A DNA stretch of 64,000 bases from Megamerina dolium (Eukaryota > Arthropoda > Insecta > Diptera > Megamerinidae). The translations under genes were made by a program, and so were the position numbers. The stretch spans positions 52,869,429 to 52,933,428 of the forward strand of contig OY978525.1 of NCBI GenBank assembly GCA_963854835.1, written 5' to 3'. The first letter of the stretch is position 1. Each line of letters begins with the position of its first letter. The notes under the pieces are model-generated. The model saw only the letters and a program-made list of their open reading frames with translations, was not told the DNA's origin and did not search any database. This document shows positions 47,024 through 62,520 of this stretch, in pieces.

Positions 47024-50000
47024 TCAAAAACCATTATGTTCATTAAAAAATCGTGAAAAATACAGATTGTGGCCGAAATATACTGTTTTGAGGAGGCTTG
47101 AACAAGTAAAATCTAAACACATTATTTCTTCTAAAAATCGTGAAAAATACACATTGTGACCGAAATATATTGTGTTGAAGAGGCTTGAACAAGTAAATCC
47201 AAAATCCATAATTTTCACTAAAAATCGTGAAAAATGCAGATTGTATCCGATATATACTGTTTTGAGGAGGCTTGAACAAGTAAAATCTAAACACATTGTT
47301 TTTTCTAAAAAGCTTGAAAAATACAGATTGTGGCCGAAATATATTGTTTTGAAGGGGCTTGAACAAGTAAATTCATAACACATTATTTTTTCTAAAAATC
47401 GTAAAAAATACAGATTGTGGCCTAAATATATTGTTTTGAAGGGGCTTGAACAAGTAAATTCAAAATCTATTATTTTCACTAAAAATCGTCAAAAATGCAG
47501 ATTGTGCCCGATATTTATTGTTTTGAAGAGGCTTGAACAAGTAAATTCAAAAACCATTATGTTCATTAAAAAATCGTGAAAAATACAGATTGTGGCCGAA
47601 ATATACTGTTTTGAGGAGACTTGAACAAGTAAATTCAAAATCCATTATTTTCATTAAAAATCGTGAAAAATACAGATCATGGCCGAAATATATTGTTTAG
47701 AAGCTGCTTGAACAAGTAAATTCAAAACACATTATTTCTTCTACAAATCGTGAAAAATACAGATTGTGGCCGAAATATATTTTTTTGAAGGGGCTTCAAC
47801 AAGTAAACTCAAAATCCATTATTTTCACTGAAAATCGTAAAAAATACACATTGTGCCCGAAATATATTGTTTTGAAGAGGCTTGAACAAGTAAATCCAAA
47901 ATCCATAATTTTCACTAAAAATCGTGAAAAATGCAGAATGTATCCGATATATATTGTTTTGAGGAGGCTTGAACAAGTAAATTCAAAATCCATTATTTTC
48001 ATTAAAAATCGTGAAAAATACAGATTGTAGCCGAAATATACTGTTTTGAGGATACTTGAACAATTAAATTCAAAACACATTATTTTTTCTAAAAATCGTC
48101 AAAAATACAGATTGTGCCCGATATTTATTGTTTAGAATGGGCTTGAACAAGTAAATTCGAAATCCATTATTTTCATTAAAAAATCGTGAAAAATACAGAT
48201 TGTAGCCGAAATATACTGTTTTGAGGATACTTGAACAATTAAATTCAAAACACATTATTTTTTCTAAAAATCGTCAAAAATACAGATTGTGGCCGAAATA
48301 TATTGTTTTGAATGGGCTTGAACAAGTAAATTCGAAATCCATTATTTTCACTGAAAATCGTAAAAAATACAGATTGTGGCCGAAATATATTGTTTTGAAG
48401 AGGCTTGAACAAGTAAATCCAAAATCCATAATTTTCACTAAAAATCGTGAGAAATGCAGATTGTATCCGATATATACTGTTTTGAGGAGGCTTGAACAAG
48501 TAAATTCAAAATCCATTATTTGCATTAAAAATCGTGAAAAATACAGATTGTAGCCGAAATATATTGTTTTAAAGGGGCTTGAACAAGTAAATTCAAAATC
48601 CATTATTTGCATTAAAAATCGTGAAAAATACAGATTGTAGCCGAAATATATTGTTTTAAAGGGGCTTCAACAAGTAAACTCAAAATCCATTATTTTCACT
48701 GAAAATCGTAAAAAATACACATTGTGCCCGAAATATATTGTTTTGAAGAGGCTTGAACAAGTAAATCCAAAATCCATAATTTTCACTAAAAATCGTGAAA
48801 AATGCAGAATGTATCCGATATATATTGTTTTGAGGAGGCTTGAACAAGTAAATTCAAAATCCATTATTTTCATTAAAAATCGTGAAAAATACAGATTGTG
48901 GCCGAAATATATTGTTTTGAATGGGCTTGAACAAGTAAATTCGAAATCCATTATTTTCATTAAAAAATCGTGAAAAATACAGATTGTAGCCGAAATATAC
49001 TGTTTTGAGGATACTTGAACAATTAAATTCAAAACACATTATTTCTTCTACAAATCGTGAAAAATACAGATTGTGGCCGAAATATATTGTTTTAAAGGGG
49101 CTTGAACAAGTAAATTCAAAATCCATTATTTGCATTAAAAATCGTGAAAAATACAGATTGTAGCCGAAATATATTGTTTTAAAGGGGCTTGAACAAGTAA
49201 ATTCAAAATCCATTATTACAAAATACAGACTGAGCCGAAATATATTGGCTTGAACAAGTAAATTCAAAATCCATTATTTTCATTAAAAATTGTGAAAAAT
49301 ACAGATTGTGGCCGAAATATATTGTTATGGAGGGGCTTGAACAAGTAAAATCTAAACACATTATTTCTTCTAAAAATCGTGAAAAATACAGATTGTGGCC
49401 GAAATATATTGTTTTGAAGAGGCTTGAACAAGTAAATGCAAAATCCATTATTTTCATCAAAAAATCGTGAAAAATACAGATTGTAGCCGAAATATACTGT
49501 TTTGAGGAGGCTTAAACAAGTAAATTCAAAACACATTATTTTCACTAAAAATCGTCAAAAATGCAGATTGTGCCCGATATATATTGTTTTGAAGAGGCTT
49601 GAACAAGTAACTTCAAAAACCATTATGTTCATTAAAAAATCGTGAAAAATACAGATTGTAGCCGAAATATACTGTTTTGAGGAGGATTGAACAAGTAAAA
49701 TCTAAACACATTATTTCTTCTAAAAATCGTGAAAAATACACATTGTGACCGAAATATATTGTGTTGAAGAGGCTTGAACAAGTAAATCCAAAATCCATAA
49801 TTTTCACTAAAAATCGTGAAAAATGCAGATTGTATCCGATATATATTGTTTTGAGGAGGCTTGAACAAGTAAAATCTAAACACATTGTTTCTTCTAAAAA
49901 GCTTGAAAAATACAGATTGTGGCCGAAATATATTGTTTTGAAGGGGCTTGAACAAGTAAATTCATAACACATTATTTTTTCTAAAAATCGTGAAAAATAC

Positions 50001-51055
50001 AGATTGTGGCCTAAATATATTGTTTTGAAGGGGCTTGAACAAGTAAATTCAAAATCTGTTATTTTCACTAAAAATCGTCAAAAATGCAGATTGTGCCCGA
50101 TATTTATTGTTTTGAAGAGGCTTGAACAAGTAAATTCAAAAACCATTATGTTCATTAAAAAATCGTGAAAAATACAGATTGTGGCCGAAATATACTGTTT
50201 TGAGGAGACTTGAACAAGTAAATTCAAAATCCATTATTTTCATTAAAAATCGTGAAAAATACAGATCATGGCCGAAATATATTGTTTAGAAGCTGCTTGA
50301 ACAAGTAAATTCAAAACACATTATTTCTTCTACAAATCGTGAAAAATACAGATTGTGGCCGAAATATATTTTTTTGAAGGGGCTTCAACAAGTAAACTCA
50401 AAATCCATTATTTTCACTGAAAATCGTAAAAAATACACATTGTGCCCGAAATATATTGTTTTGAAGAGGCTTGAACAAGTAAATCCAAAATCCATAATTT
50501 TCACTAAAAATCGTGAAAAATGCAGAATGTATCCGATATATATTGTTTTGAGGAGGCTTGAACAAGTAAATTCAAAATCCATTATTTTCATTAAAAATCG
50601 TGAAAAATACAGATTGTGGCCGAAATATATTGTTTTGAATGGGCTTGAACAAGTAAATTCGAAATCCATTATTTTCATTAAAAAATCGTGAAAAATACAG
50701 ATTGTAGCCGAAATATACTGTTTTGAGGATACTTGAACAATTAAATTCAAAACACATTATTTTTTCTAAAAATCGTCAAAAATACAGATTGTGGCCGAAA
50801 TATATTGTTTTGAATGGGCTTGAACAAGTAAATTCGAAATCCATTATTTTCACTGAAAATCGTAAAAAATACAGATTGTGGCCGAAATATATTGTTTTGA
50901 AGAGGCTTGAACAAGTAAATCCAAAATCCATAATTTTCACTAAAAATCGTGAGAAATGCAGATTGTATCCGATATATACTGTTTTGAGGAGGCTTGAACA
51001 AGTAAATTCAAAATCCATTATTTTCATTAAAAATCGTGAAAAATACAGATTGTAG
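47024..51055. repeat. Satellite duplication, shift 2589 then 2502 bp
   Basis: 47024-48030 recurs at 49613-50619 (shift 2589), and 48221-48553 recurs at 50723-51055 (shift 2502, one monomer less). Shared rare variants are GCTTCAACAAGTAAACTC, GTATCCGATATATATTG, ATTAAATTCAAAACACATT after GGATACTTGAAC, and TAGAAGCTGCTTGAAC near 47700 and 50290. Confidence 0.8.
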
Positions 51056-54000
51056 CCGAAATATATTGTTTTAAAGGGGCTTGAACAAGTAAATTCAAAA
51101 TCCATTATTACAAAATACAGACTGAGCCGAAATATATTGGCTTGAACAAGTAAATTCAAAATCCATTATTTTCATTAAAAATTGTGAAAAATACAGATTG
51201 TGGCCGAAATATATTGTTTTGAAGGGGATTGAACAAGTAAATTCAAAATCCATTATTACAAAATACAAACTTTGCCGAAATATATTGTTTTGAAGGGGCT
51301 TTAACAAGTAAATTCAAAATCCATTATTACAAAATACAGACTGAGCCGAAATATATTGGCTTGAACAAGTAAATTCAAACTACATTATTTTCATTAAAAA
51401 TTGTGAAAAATACAGATTGTGGCCGAAATATATTGTTTTGAAGGGGATTGAACAAGTAAATTCAAAATCCATTATTACAAAATTCAGACTGAGCCGAAAT
51501 ATATTGTTTTGAAGGGGCTGGAATAAGTAAATTTAAAATCCATAATTTTCACTAAAAATCGTGAAAAATGCACATTGTGACCGAAATATATTGTTTTGAA
51601 GAGGCTTGAACAGGTAAATGCAAAATCCATTATTTTCATTAAAAAATCGTGAAAAAAAAGATTGTAGCCGAAATATGCTGTTTTGAGGAGGCTTGAACAA
51701 GTAAATTCAAAATCCATTATTTTCATTAAAAATCGTGAAAAATACAGATTGTAGCCGAAATATATTGTTTTGAGGAGGCTTGAACAAGTAAATTCAAAAC
51801 ACATTATTTCTTCTACAAATCGTGAAAAATACAGATTGTAGCCGAAATATACTGTTTTGAGGAGGTTTGAACAAGTAAAATCTAAACACATTATTTCTTC
51901 TAAAAATCGTGAAAAATACAGATTGTGGCCGAAATATATTGTTTTGAAGGGGCTTGAACAAGCAAATTCTAAATCCATTATTTTCATAAAAATCGTGAAA
52001 AATGCAGATTGTGGGCGAAATATATTGTTTTGAATGGGCTTGAACAAGTAAATTTAAAATCCATTATTTTCACTAAAAATCGTGAAAAATACAGATTGTG
52101 GCCGAAATATATTGTTTTGAGGAGGCTTGAACAAGTAAATTCAAAACACATTATTTTTTCTAAAAATCGTGAAAAATACAATTGTGGCCGAAATAGATTT
52201 TTTTGAAGGGGCTTGAACAAGTAAATTCAAAATCCATTATTTTCATTAAAAATGGTGAAAAATACAGATTGTGGCCGAAATTACTGTTTTGAGGAGGCTT
52301 GAACAAGTAAATTCAAAATCCATTATTTTTATTAAAAATCGTGAAAAATACAGACTGTAGCTGAAATATATTGTTTTGAGGAGGCTTGAACAAGTAAATC
52401 CAAATTCCATTATTTCTTCAAAAAATCGTGAAAAAAACAGATTGTAGCCGAAATATACTGTTTTGAAGAGGCTTGAACAAGTAAATTCAAATTCCATTAT
52501 TTCTTCTACAAATCGTGAAAAATACAGATTGTGGCTGAAACATATTGTTTTGAAGAGGATTGAACAAGTAAATTCAAATTCCATTATTTCTTTAAAAAAT
52601 CGAGAAAAATACAGATTGTAGCCGAATTATACTGTTTTGAGGAGGCTTGAACAAGTAAATTCAAAATCCATTATTTTCATTAAAAATCGTGAAAAATACA
52701 GACTGTAGCCGAAATATATTGTTTTGAGGAGGCTTGAACAAGTAAATTCAAATTCCATTATTTCTTCAAAAAATCGTGAAAAAAACAGATTGTAGACGAA
52801 ATATACTGTTTTGAGGAGGCTTGAACAAGTAAATTCAAATCTCATTATTTCTTCTACAAATCGTGAAAAATACAGATTGTGGCCGAAATATATTGTTTTG
52901 AAGGGGCTTGAACAAGTAAATTCAAAATCCATTATTTTCATTAAAAATCGTGAAAAATACAGACTGTAGCCGAAATATATTGTTTTGAGGAGGCTTGAAC
53001 AAGTAAATTCAAAATCCATTATTTTCATTAAAAATCGTGAAAAATACATACTGTAGCCGAAATATATTGTTTTGAGGAGGCTTGAAAAAGTAAATTCAAA
53101 TTCCATTATTTCTTGAAAAAATCTTTAAAAATACAGATTGTAGCCGAAATATACTGTTTTGAGGAGGCTTGAACAAGTAAATTCAAATCTCATTATTTCT
53201 TCTACAAATCGTGAAAAATACAGATTGTAGCCGAAATATACTGTTTTGAAGAAGCTTGAACAAGTAAAATCAAAACACATTATTTCTTCTAAAAATCGTG
53301 AAAAATACAGATTGTGGCCGAAATATATTGTTTTGAAGGGGCTTGAACAAGTAAATTCAAAATCCATTATTTTCATTAAAAATCGTGAAAAATACAGACT
53401 GTAGCCGAAATATATTGTTTTGAGGAGGCTTGAACAAGTAAATTCAAATTCCATTATTTCTTGAAAAAATCTTGAAAAATACAGATTGTAGCCGAAATAT
53501 ACTGTTTTGAGGAGGCTTGAACAAGTAAATTCAAATCTCATTATTTCTTCTACAAATCGTGAAAAATACAGATTGTATCCGATATATATTGTTTTGAGGA
53601 GGCTTGAACAAGTAAATTCAAAATCCATTATTTTCATTAAAAATCGTGAAAAATACAGATTGTAGCCGAAATATATTGTTTTAAAGGGGCTTGAACAAGT
53701 AAATTCAAAATCCATTATTACAAAATACAGACTGAGCCGAAATATATTGTTTTGAAGGGGCTTTAACAAGTAAATTCAAAATCCATTATTACAAAATACA
53801 GACTGAGCCGAAATATATTGTTTTGAAGGGGCTTGAACAAGTAAATTCAAAATCCATTATTTTCATTAAAAATTGTGAAAAATACAGATTGTAGCCGAAA
53901 TATACTGTTTTGAGGAGGCTTGAACAAGGAAATTTAAAATCTATTATGTCCATAAAAAAATCGTGAAAAATACAGATTGTAGCCGAAATATATTGTTTTG

Positions 54001-57000
54001 AAGGGGCTTGAACAAGTAAATTCAAAATCTATTATTACAAAATACAGACTGAGCCGAAATATATTGGCTTGAACAAGTAAATTCAAACTACATTATTTTC
54101 ATTAAAAATTGTGAAAAATACAGATTGTGGCCGAAATATATTGTTTTGAAGGGGATTGAACAAGTAAATTCAAAATCCATTATTACAAAATTCAGACTGA
54201 GCCGAAATATATTGTTTTGAAGGGGCTTGAATAAGTAAATTCAAAATACATAATTTTCACTAAAAATCGTGAAAAATGCACATTGTGACCGAAATATATT
54301 GTTTTGAAGAGGCTTGAACAGGTAAATGCAAAATCCATTATTTTCATTAAAAAATCGTGCAAAAAAAGATTGTAGCCGAAATATGCTGTTCTGAGGAGGC
54401 TTGAACAAGTAAATTCAAAATCCATTATTTTCATTAAAAATCGTGAAAAATACAGATTGTAGCCGAAATATATTGTTTTGAAGGGGTTTGAACAAGTAAA
54501 TTCAAACTCCATTATTTTCATTAAAAATCGTGAAAAATACAGATTGTGGCCGAAATATATGTTTTGAAGGGGCTTGAACAAGTAAATTCAAAATGCATTA
54601 TTTCTTCTAAAAAACGTGTAAAATACAATTGTGGCCGAAATATATTGTTTTGAAGGGGCTTGAACAAGTAAATTCAAAATCCATTATTTTCATTAAAAAT
54701 CGTGAAAAATACAGACTGTAGCCGAAATATATTGTTTTGAGTAGGCTTGAACAAGTAAATTCAAATTCCATTATTTCTTGAAAAAATCTTGAAAAATACA
54801 GATTGTGTCCGAAATATACTGTTTTGAGGAGGCTTGAACAAGTAAATTCAAATCTCATTATTTCTTCTACAAATCGTGAAAAATACAGATTGTATCCGAT
54901 ATATATTGTTTTGAGGAGGCTTGAACAAGTAAATTCAAAATCCATTATTTTCATTAAAAATCGTGAAAAATACAGAATGTAGCCGAAATATATTGTTTTA
55001 AAGGGGCTTGAACAAGTAAATTCAAAATCCATTATTACAAAATACAGACTGAGCCGAAATATATTGTTTTGAAGGGGCTTTAACAAGTAAATTCAAAATC
55101 CATTATTACAAAATACAGACTGAGCCGAAATATATTGTTTTGAGGAGGCTTGAACAAGTAAATTCAAAACACATTATTTTTTCTAAAAATCGTGAAAAAT
55201 ACAATTGTGGCCGAAATAGATTTTTTTGAAGGGGCTTGAACAAGTAAATTCAAAATCCATTATTTTCATTAAAAATGGTGAAAAATACAGATTGTGGCCG
55301 AAATTACTGTTTTGAGGAGGCTTGAACAAGTAAATTCAAAATCCATTATTTTCATTAAAAATCGTGAAAAATACAGACTGTAGCTGAAATATATTGTTTT
55401 GAGGAGGCTTGAACAAGTAAATCCAAATTCCATTATTTCTTCAAAAAATCGTGAAAAAAACAGATTGTAGCCGAAATATACTGTTTTGAAGAGGCTTGAA
55501 CAAGTAAATTCAAATTCCATTATTTCTTCTACAAATCGTGAAAAATACAGATTGTGGCTGAAACATATTGTTTTGAAGAGGATTGAACAAGTAAATTCAA
55601 ATTCCATTATTTCTTTAAAAAATCGTGAAAAATACAGATTGTAGCCGAAATATACTGTTTTGAGGAGGCTTGAACAAGTAAATTCAAAATCCATTATTTT
55701 CATTAAAAATCGTGAAAAATACAGACTGTAGCCGAAATATATTGTTTTGAGGAGGCTTGAACAAATAAATTCAAATTCCATTATTTCTTCAAAAAATCGT
55801 GAAAAAAACAGATTGTAGACGAAATATACTGTTTTGAGGAGGCTTGAACAAGTAAATTCAAATCTCATTATTTCTTCTACAAATCGTGAAAAATACAGAT
55901 TGTAGCCGAAATATACTGTTTTGAAGAGGCTTGAACAAGTAAAATCAAAACACATTATTTCTTCTAAAAATCGTGAAAAATACAGATTGTGGCCGAAATA
56001 TATTGTTTTGAAGGGGCTTGAACAAGTAAATTCAAAATCCATTATTTTCATTAAAAATCGTGAAAAATACAGACTGTAGCCGAAATATATTGTTTTGAGG
56101 AGGCTTGAACAAGTAAATTCAAATTCCATTATTTCTTGAAAAAATCTTGAAAAATACAGATTGTAGCCGAAATATACTGTTTTGAGGAGGCTTGAACAAG
56201 TAAATTCAAATCTCATTATTTCTTCTACAAATCGTGAAAAATACAGATTGTATCCGATATATATTGTTTTGAGGAGGCTTGAACAAGTAAATTCAAAATC
56301 CATTATTTTCATTAAAAATCGTGAAAAATACAGATTGTAGCCGAAATATATTGTTTTAAAGGGGCTTGAACAAGTAAATTCAAAATCCATTATTACAAAA
56401 TACAGACTGAGCCGAAATATATTGTTTTGAAGGGGCTTTAACAAGTAAATTCAAAATCCATTATTACAAAATACAGACTGAGCCGAAATATATTGTTTTG
56501 AAGGGGCTTGAACAAGTAAATTCAAAATCCATTATTTTCATTAAAAATTGTGAAAAATACAGATTGTAGCCGAAATATACTGTTTTGAGGAGGCTTGAAC
56601 AAGGAAATTTAAAATCTATTATGTCCATAAAAAAATCGTGAAAAATACAGATTGTAGCCGAAATATATTGTTTTGAAGGGGCTTGAACAAGTAAATTCAA
56701 AATCTATTATTACAAAATACAGACTGAGCCGAAATATATTGGCTTGAACAAGTAAATTCAAACTACATTATTTTCATTAAAAATTGTGAAAAATACAGAT
56801 TGTGGCCGAAATATATTGTTTTGAAGGGGATTGAACAAGTAAATTCAAAATCCATTATTACAAAATTCAGACTGAGCCGAAATATATTGTTTTGAAGGGG
56901 CTTGAATAAGTAAATTCAAAATCCATAATTTTCACTAAAAATCGTGAAAAATGCACATTGTGACCGAAATATATTGTTTTGAAGAGGCTTGAACAGGTAA

Positions 57001-60000
57001 ATGCAAAATCCATTATTTTCATTAAAAAATCGTGCAAAAAAAGATTGTAGCCGAAATATACTGTTTTGAGGAGGCTTGAACAAGGAAATTTAAAATCTAT
57101 TATGTCCATAAAAAAATCGTGAAAAATACAGATTGTAGCCGAAATATATTGTTTTGAAGGGGATTGAACAAGTAAATTCAAAATCCATTATTACAAAATA
57201 CAGACTGAGCCGAAATATATTGGCTTGAACAAGTAAATTCAAACTACATTATTTTCATTAAAAATTGTGAAAAATACAGATTGTGGCCGAAATATATTGT
57301 TTTGAAGGGGATTGAACAAGTAAATTCAAAATCCATTATTACAAAATTCAGACTGAGCCGAAATATATTGTTTTGAAGGGGCTTGAATAAGTAAATTCAA
57401 AATCCATAATTTTCACTAAAAATCGTGAAAAATGCACATTGTGACCGAAATATATTGTTTTGAAGAGGCTTGAACAGGTAAATGCAAAATCCATTATTTT
57501 CATTAAAAAATCGTGAAAAAAAAGATTGTAGCCGAAATATGCTGTTCTGAGGAGGCTTGAACAAGTAAATTCAAAATCCATTATTTTCATTAAAAATCGT
57601 GAAAAATACAGATTGTAGCCGAAATATATTGTTTTGAAGGGGTTTGAACAAGTAAATTCAAACTCCATTATTTTCATTAAAAATCGTGAAAAATACAGAT
57701 TGTGGCCGAAATATATGTTTTGAAGGGGCTTGAACAAGTAAATTCAAAATGCATTATTTCTTCTAAAAAACGTGTAAAATACAATTGTGGCCGAAATATA
57801 TTGTTTTGAAGGGGGTTGAACAAGTAAATTCAAAATCCATTATTTTCATTAAAAATCGTGAAAAATACAGACTGTAGCCGAAATATATTGTTTTGAGGAG
57901 GCTTGAACAAGTAAATTCAAATTCCATTATTTCTTGAAAAAATCTTGAAAAATACAGATTGTAGCCGAAATATACTGTTTTGAGGAGGCTTGAACAAGTA
58001 AATTCAAATCTCATTATTTCTTCTACAAATCGTGAAAAATACAGATTGTATCCGATATATATTGTTTTGAGGAGGCTTGAACAAGTAAATTCAAAATCCA
58101 TTATTTTCATTAAAAATCGTGAAAAATACAGATTGTAGCCGAAATATATTGTTTTAAAGGGGCTTGAACAAGTAAATTCAAAATCCATTATTACAAAATA
58201 CAGACTGAGCCGAAATATATTGTTTTGAAGGGGCTTTAACAAGTAAATTCAAAATCCATTATTACAAAATACAGACTGAGCCGAAATATATTGTTTTGAG
58301 GAGGCTTGAACAAGTAAATTCAAAACACATTATTTCTTCTACAAATCGTGAAAAATACAGATTGTGGCCGAAATATATTTTTTTGAAGGGGCTTGAACAA
58401 GTAGAAACTCAAAATCCATTATTTTCATTAAAAATCGTGAAAAATACAGACTGTAGCCGAAATATATTGTTTTGAGGAGGCTTGAACAAGTAAATTCAAA
58501 TTCCATTATTTCTTCAAAAAATCGTGAAAAAAACAGATTGTAGACGAAATATACTGTTTTGAGGAGGCTTGAACAAGTAAATTCAAATCTCATTATTTCT
58601 TCTACAAATCGTGAAAAATACAGATTGTAGCCGAAATATACTGTTTTGAAGAGGCTTGAACAAGTAAAATCAAAACACATTATTTCTTCTAAAAATCGTG
58701 AAAAATACAGATTGTGGCCGAAATATATTGTTTTGAAGGGGCTTGAACAAGTAAATTCAAAATCCATTATTTTCATTAAAAATCGTGAAAAATACAGACT
58801 GTAGCCGAAATATATTGTTTTGAGGAGGCTTGAACAAGTAAATTCAAATTCCATTATTTCTTGAAAAAATCTTGAAAAATACAGATTGTAGCCGAAATAT
58901 ACTGTTTTGAGGAGGCTTGAACAAGTAAATTCAAATCTCATTATTTCTTCTACAAATCGTGAAAAATACAGATTGTATCCGATATATATTGTTTTGAGGA
59001 GGCTTGAACAAGTAAATTCAAAATCCATTATTTTCATTAAAAATTGTGAAAAATACAGATTGTAGCCGAAATATACTGTTTTGAGGAGGCTTGAACAAGG
59101 AAATTTAAAATCTATTATGTCCATAAAAAAATCGTGAAAAATACAGATTGTAGCCGAAATATATTGTTTTGAAGGGGATTGAACAAGTAAATTCAAAATC
59201 CATTATTACAAAATACAGACTGAGCCGAAATATATTGGCTTGAACAAGTAAATTCAAACTACATTATTTTCATTAAAAATTGTGAAAAATACAGATTGTG
59301 GCCGAAATATATTGTTTTGAAGGGGATTGAACAAGTAAATTCAAAATCCATTATTACAAAATTCAGACTGAGCCGAAATATATTGTTTTGAAGGGGCTTG
59401 AATAACTAAATTCAAAATCCATAATTTTCACTAAAAATCGTGAAAAATGCACATTGTGACCGAAATATATTGTTTTGAAGAGGCTTGAACAGGTAAATGC
59501 AAAATCCATTATTTTCATTAAAAAATCGTGAAAAAAAAGATTGTAGCCGAAATATGCTGTTCTGAGGAGGCTTGAACAAGTAAATTCAAAATCCATTATT
59601 TTCATTAAAAATCGTGAAAAATACAGATTGTAGCCGAAATATATTGTTTTGAAGGGGTTTGAACAAGTAAATTCAAACTCCATTATTTTCATTAAAAATC
59701 GTGAAAAATACAGATTGTGGCCGAAATATATGTTTTGAAGGGGCTTGAACAAGTAAATTCAAAATGCATTATTTTTTCTAAAAAACGTGTAAAATACAAT
59801 TGTGGCCGAAATATATTGTTTTGAAGGGGCTTGAACAAGTAAATTCAAAACACATTATTTCTTCTAAAAATCGTGAAAAATACAGATTGTAGCCGAAATA
59901 TACTGTTTTGAGGAGGTTTGAACAAGTAAAATCTAAACACATTATTTCTTCTAAAAATCGTGAAAAATACAGATTGTGGCCGAAATATATTGTTTTGAAG

Positions 60001-62520
60001 GGGCTTGAACAAGCAAATTCTAAATCCATTATTTTCATAAAAATCGTGAAAAATGCAGATTGTGGCCGAAATATATTGTTTTGAGGAGGCTTGAACAAGT
60101 AAATTCAAAACACATTATTTTTTCTAAAAATCGTGAAAAATACAATTGTGGCCGAAATAGATTTTTTTGAAGGGGCTTGAACAAGTAAATTCAAAATCCA
60201 TTATTTTCATTAAAAATGGTGAAAAATACAGATTGTGGCCGAAATTACTGTTTTGAGGAGGCTTGAACAAGTAAATTCAAAATCCATTATTTTCATTAAA
60301 AATCGTTAAAAATACAGACTAGCTGAAATATATTGTTTTGAGGAGGCTTGAACAAGTAAATCCAAATTCCATTATTTCTTCAAAAAATCGTGAAAAAAAC
60401 AGATTGTAGCCGAAATATACTGTTTTGAAGAGGCTTGAACAAGTAAATTCAAATTCCATTATTTCTTCTACAAATCGTGAAAAATACAGATTGTGGCTGA
60501 AACATATTGTTTTGAAGAGGATTGAACAAGTAAATTCAAATTCCATTATTTCTTTAAAAAATCGTGAAAAATACAGATTGTAGCCGAAATATACTGTTTT
60601 GAGGAGGCTTGAACAAGTAAATTCAAAATCTATTATTTTCATTAAAAATATTGAAAAATACAGATTATGGCCGACATATATTGGTTTGAAGGGGCTTGAA
60701 CAAGTAAATTCAAAATCCATTATTTTTTCAAAAAATCGTGAAAAATACAGATTGTAGCCGAAATATACTGTTTTGAGTAGGCTTGAACAAGGAAATTCAA
60801 AATCTATTATGTCCATTAAAAAATCGTGAAAAGTACAGATTGTAGCCGAAATATATTGTTTTGAAGGGGCTTGAACAAGTAAATTCAAAAACCATTATGT
60901 TCATTAAAAACCGTGAAAAATACAGATTGTGGCCGAAATATACTGTTTTGAGGAGGCTTGAACAAGTAAAATCTAAACACATTATTTCTTCTAAAAATGG
61001 TGAAAAATACAGATTGTGGCCGAAATATATTGTTTTGAAGGGGCTTGAACAAGTAAATTCAAAATCCATTATTTTCATTAAAAATCGTGAAAAATACAGA
61101 CTGTAGCCGAAATATATTGTTTTGAGGAGGCTTGAACAAGTAAATTCAAATTCCATTATTTCTTGAAAAAATCTTGAAAAATACAGATTGTAGCCGAAAT
61201 ATACTGTTTTGAGGAGGCTTGAACAAGTAAATTCAAATCTCATTATTTCTTCTACAAATCGTGAAAAATACAGATTGTATCCGAAATATACTGTTTTGAA
61301 GAGGCTTGAACAAGTAAAATCAAAACACATTATTTCTTCTAAAAATCGTGAAAAATACAGATTGTGGCCGAAATATATTGTTTTGAAGGGGCTTGAACAA
61401 GTAAATTCAAAATCCATTATTTTCATTAAAAATCGTGAAAAATACAGACTGTAGCCGAAATATATTGTTTTGAGGAGGCTTGAACAAGTAAATTCAAATT
61501 CCATTATTTCTTGAAAAAATCTTGAAAAATACAGATTGTAGCCGAAATATACTGTTTTGAGGAGGCTTGAACAAGTAAATTCAAATCTCATTATTTCTTC
61601 TACAAATCGTGAAAAATACAGATTGTATCCGATATATATTGTTTTGAGGAGGCTTGAACAAGTAAATTCAAAATCCATTATTTTCATTAAAAATTGTGAA
61701 AAATACAGATTGTAGCCGAAATATACTGTTTTGAGGAGGCTTGAACAAGGAAATTTAAAATCTATTATGTCCATAAAAAAATCGTGAAAAATACAGATTG
61801 TAGCCGAAATATATTGTTTTGAAGGGGATTGAACAAGTAAATTCAAAATCCATTATTTTCATTAAAAATGGTGAAATATACAGATTGTGGCCGAAATATA
61901 CTGTTTTGAGGAGGGTTGAACAAGTAAATTTAAAATCTATTATGTCCATAAAAAAATCGTGAAAAATACAGATTGTAGCCGAAATATATTGTTTTGAAGG
62001 GGCTTGAACAAATAAATTCAAAATCCATTATTACAAAATACAGACTGAGCCGAAATATATTGGCTTGAACAAGTAAATTCAAACTACATTATTTTCATTA
62101 AAAATGGTGAAAAATACAGATTGTATTCGAAATATATTGTTTTGAAGGGGATTGAACAAGTAAATTCAAAATCCATTATTTTCATTAAAAATGGTGAAAA
62201 ATACAGATTGTGGCCGAAATATACTGTTTTGAGGAGGCTTGAACAAGGAAATTTAAAATCTATTATGTCCATAAAAAAATCGTGAAAAATACAGATTGTA
62301 GCCGAAATATATTGTTTTGAAGGGGCTTGAACAAGTAAATTCAAAATCCATTATTACAAAATACAGACTGAGCCGAAATATATTGGCTTGAACAAGTAAA
62401 TTCAAACTACATTATTTTCATTAAAAATTGTGAAAAATACAGATTGTGGCCGAAATATATTGTTTTGAAGGGGATTGAACAAGTAAATTCAAAATCCATT
62501 ATTACAAAATTCAGACTGAG
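49204..62520. repeat. Zone of truncated monomers
   Basis: Here, and not elsewhere in the window, shortened monomers occur: CCATTATTACAAAATACAG joins the variable box directly to the end of the monomer (loss of about 20 bp), followed by ACTGAGCCGAAATATATTG; some then lack TTTTGAAGGGG and read ATATATTGGCTTGAACAAG. They recur near 49214, 51105, 51265, 51327, 53715, 54038, 55030, 56393, 56707, 57185, 58191, 59205, 62031 and 62350, generally in the same local context, so they spread with multi-kb duplications (for example 53125-54025 to 55800-56700, shift 2675). Confidence 0.85.
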
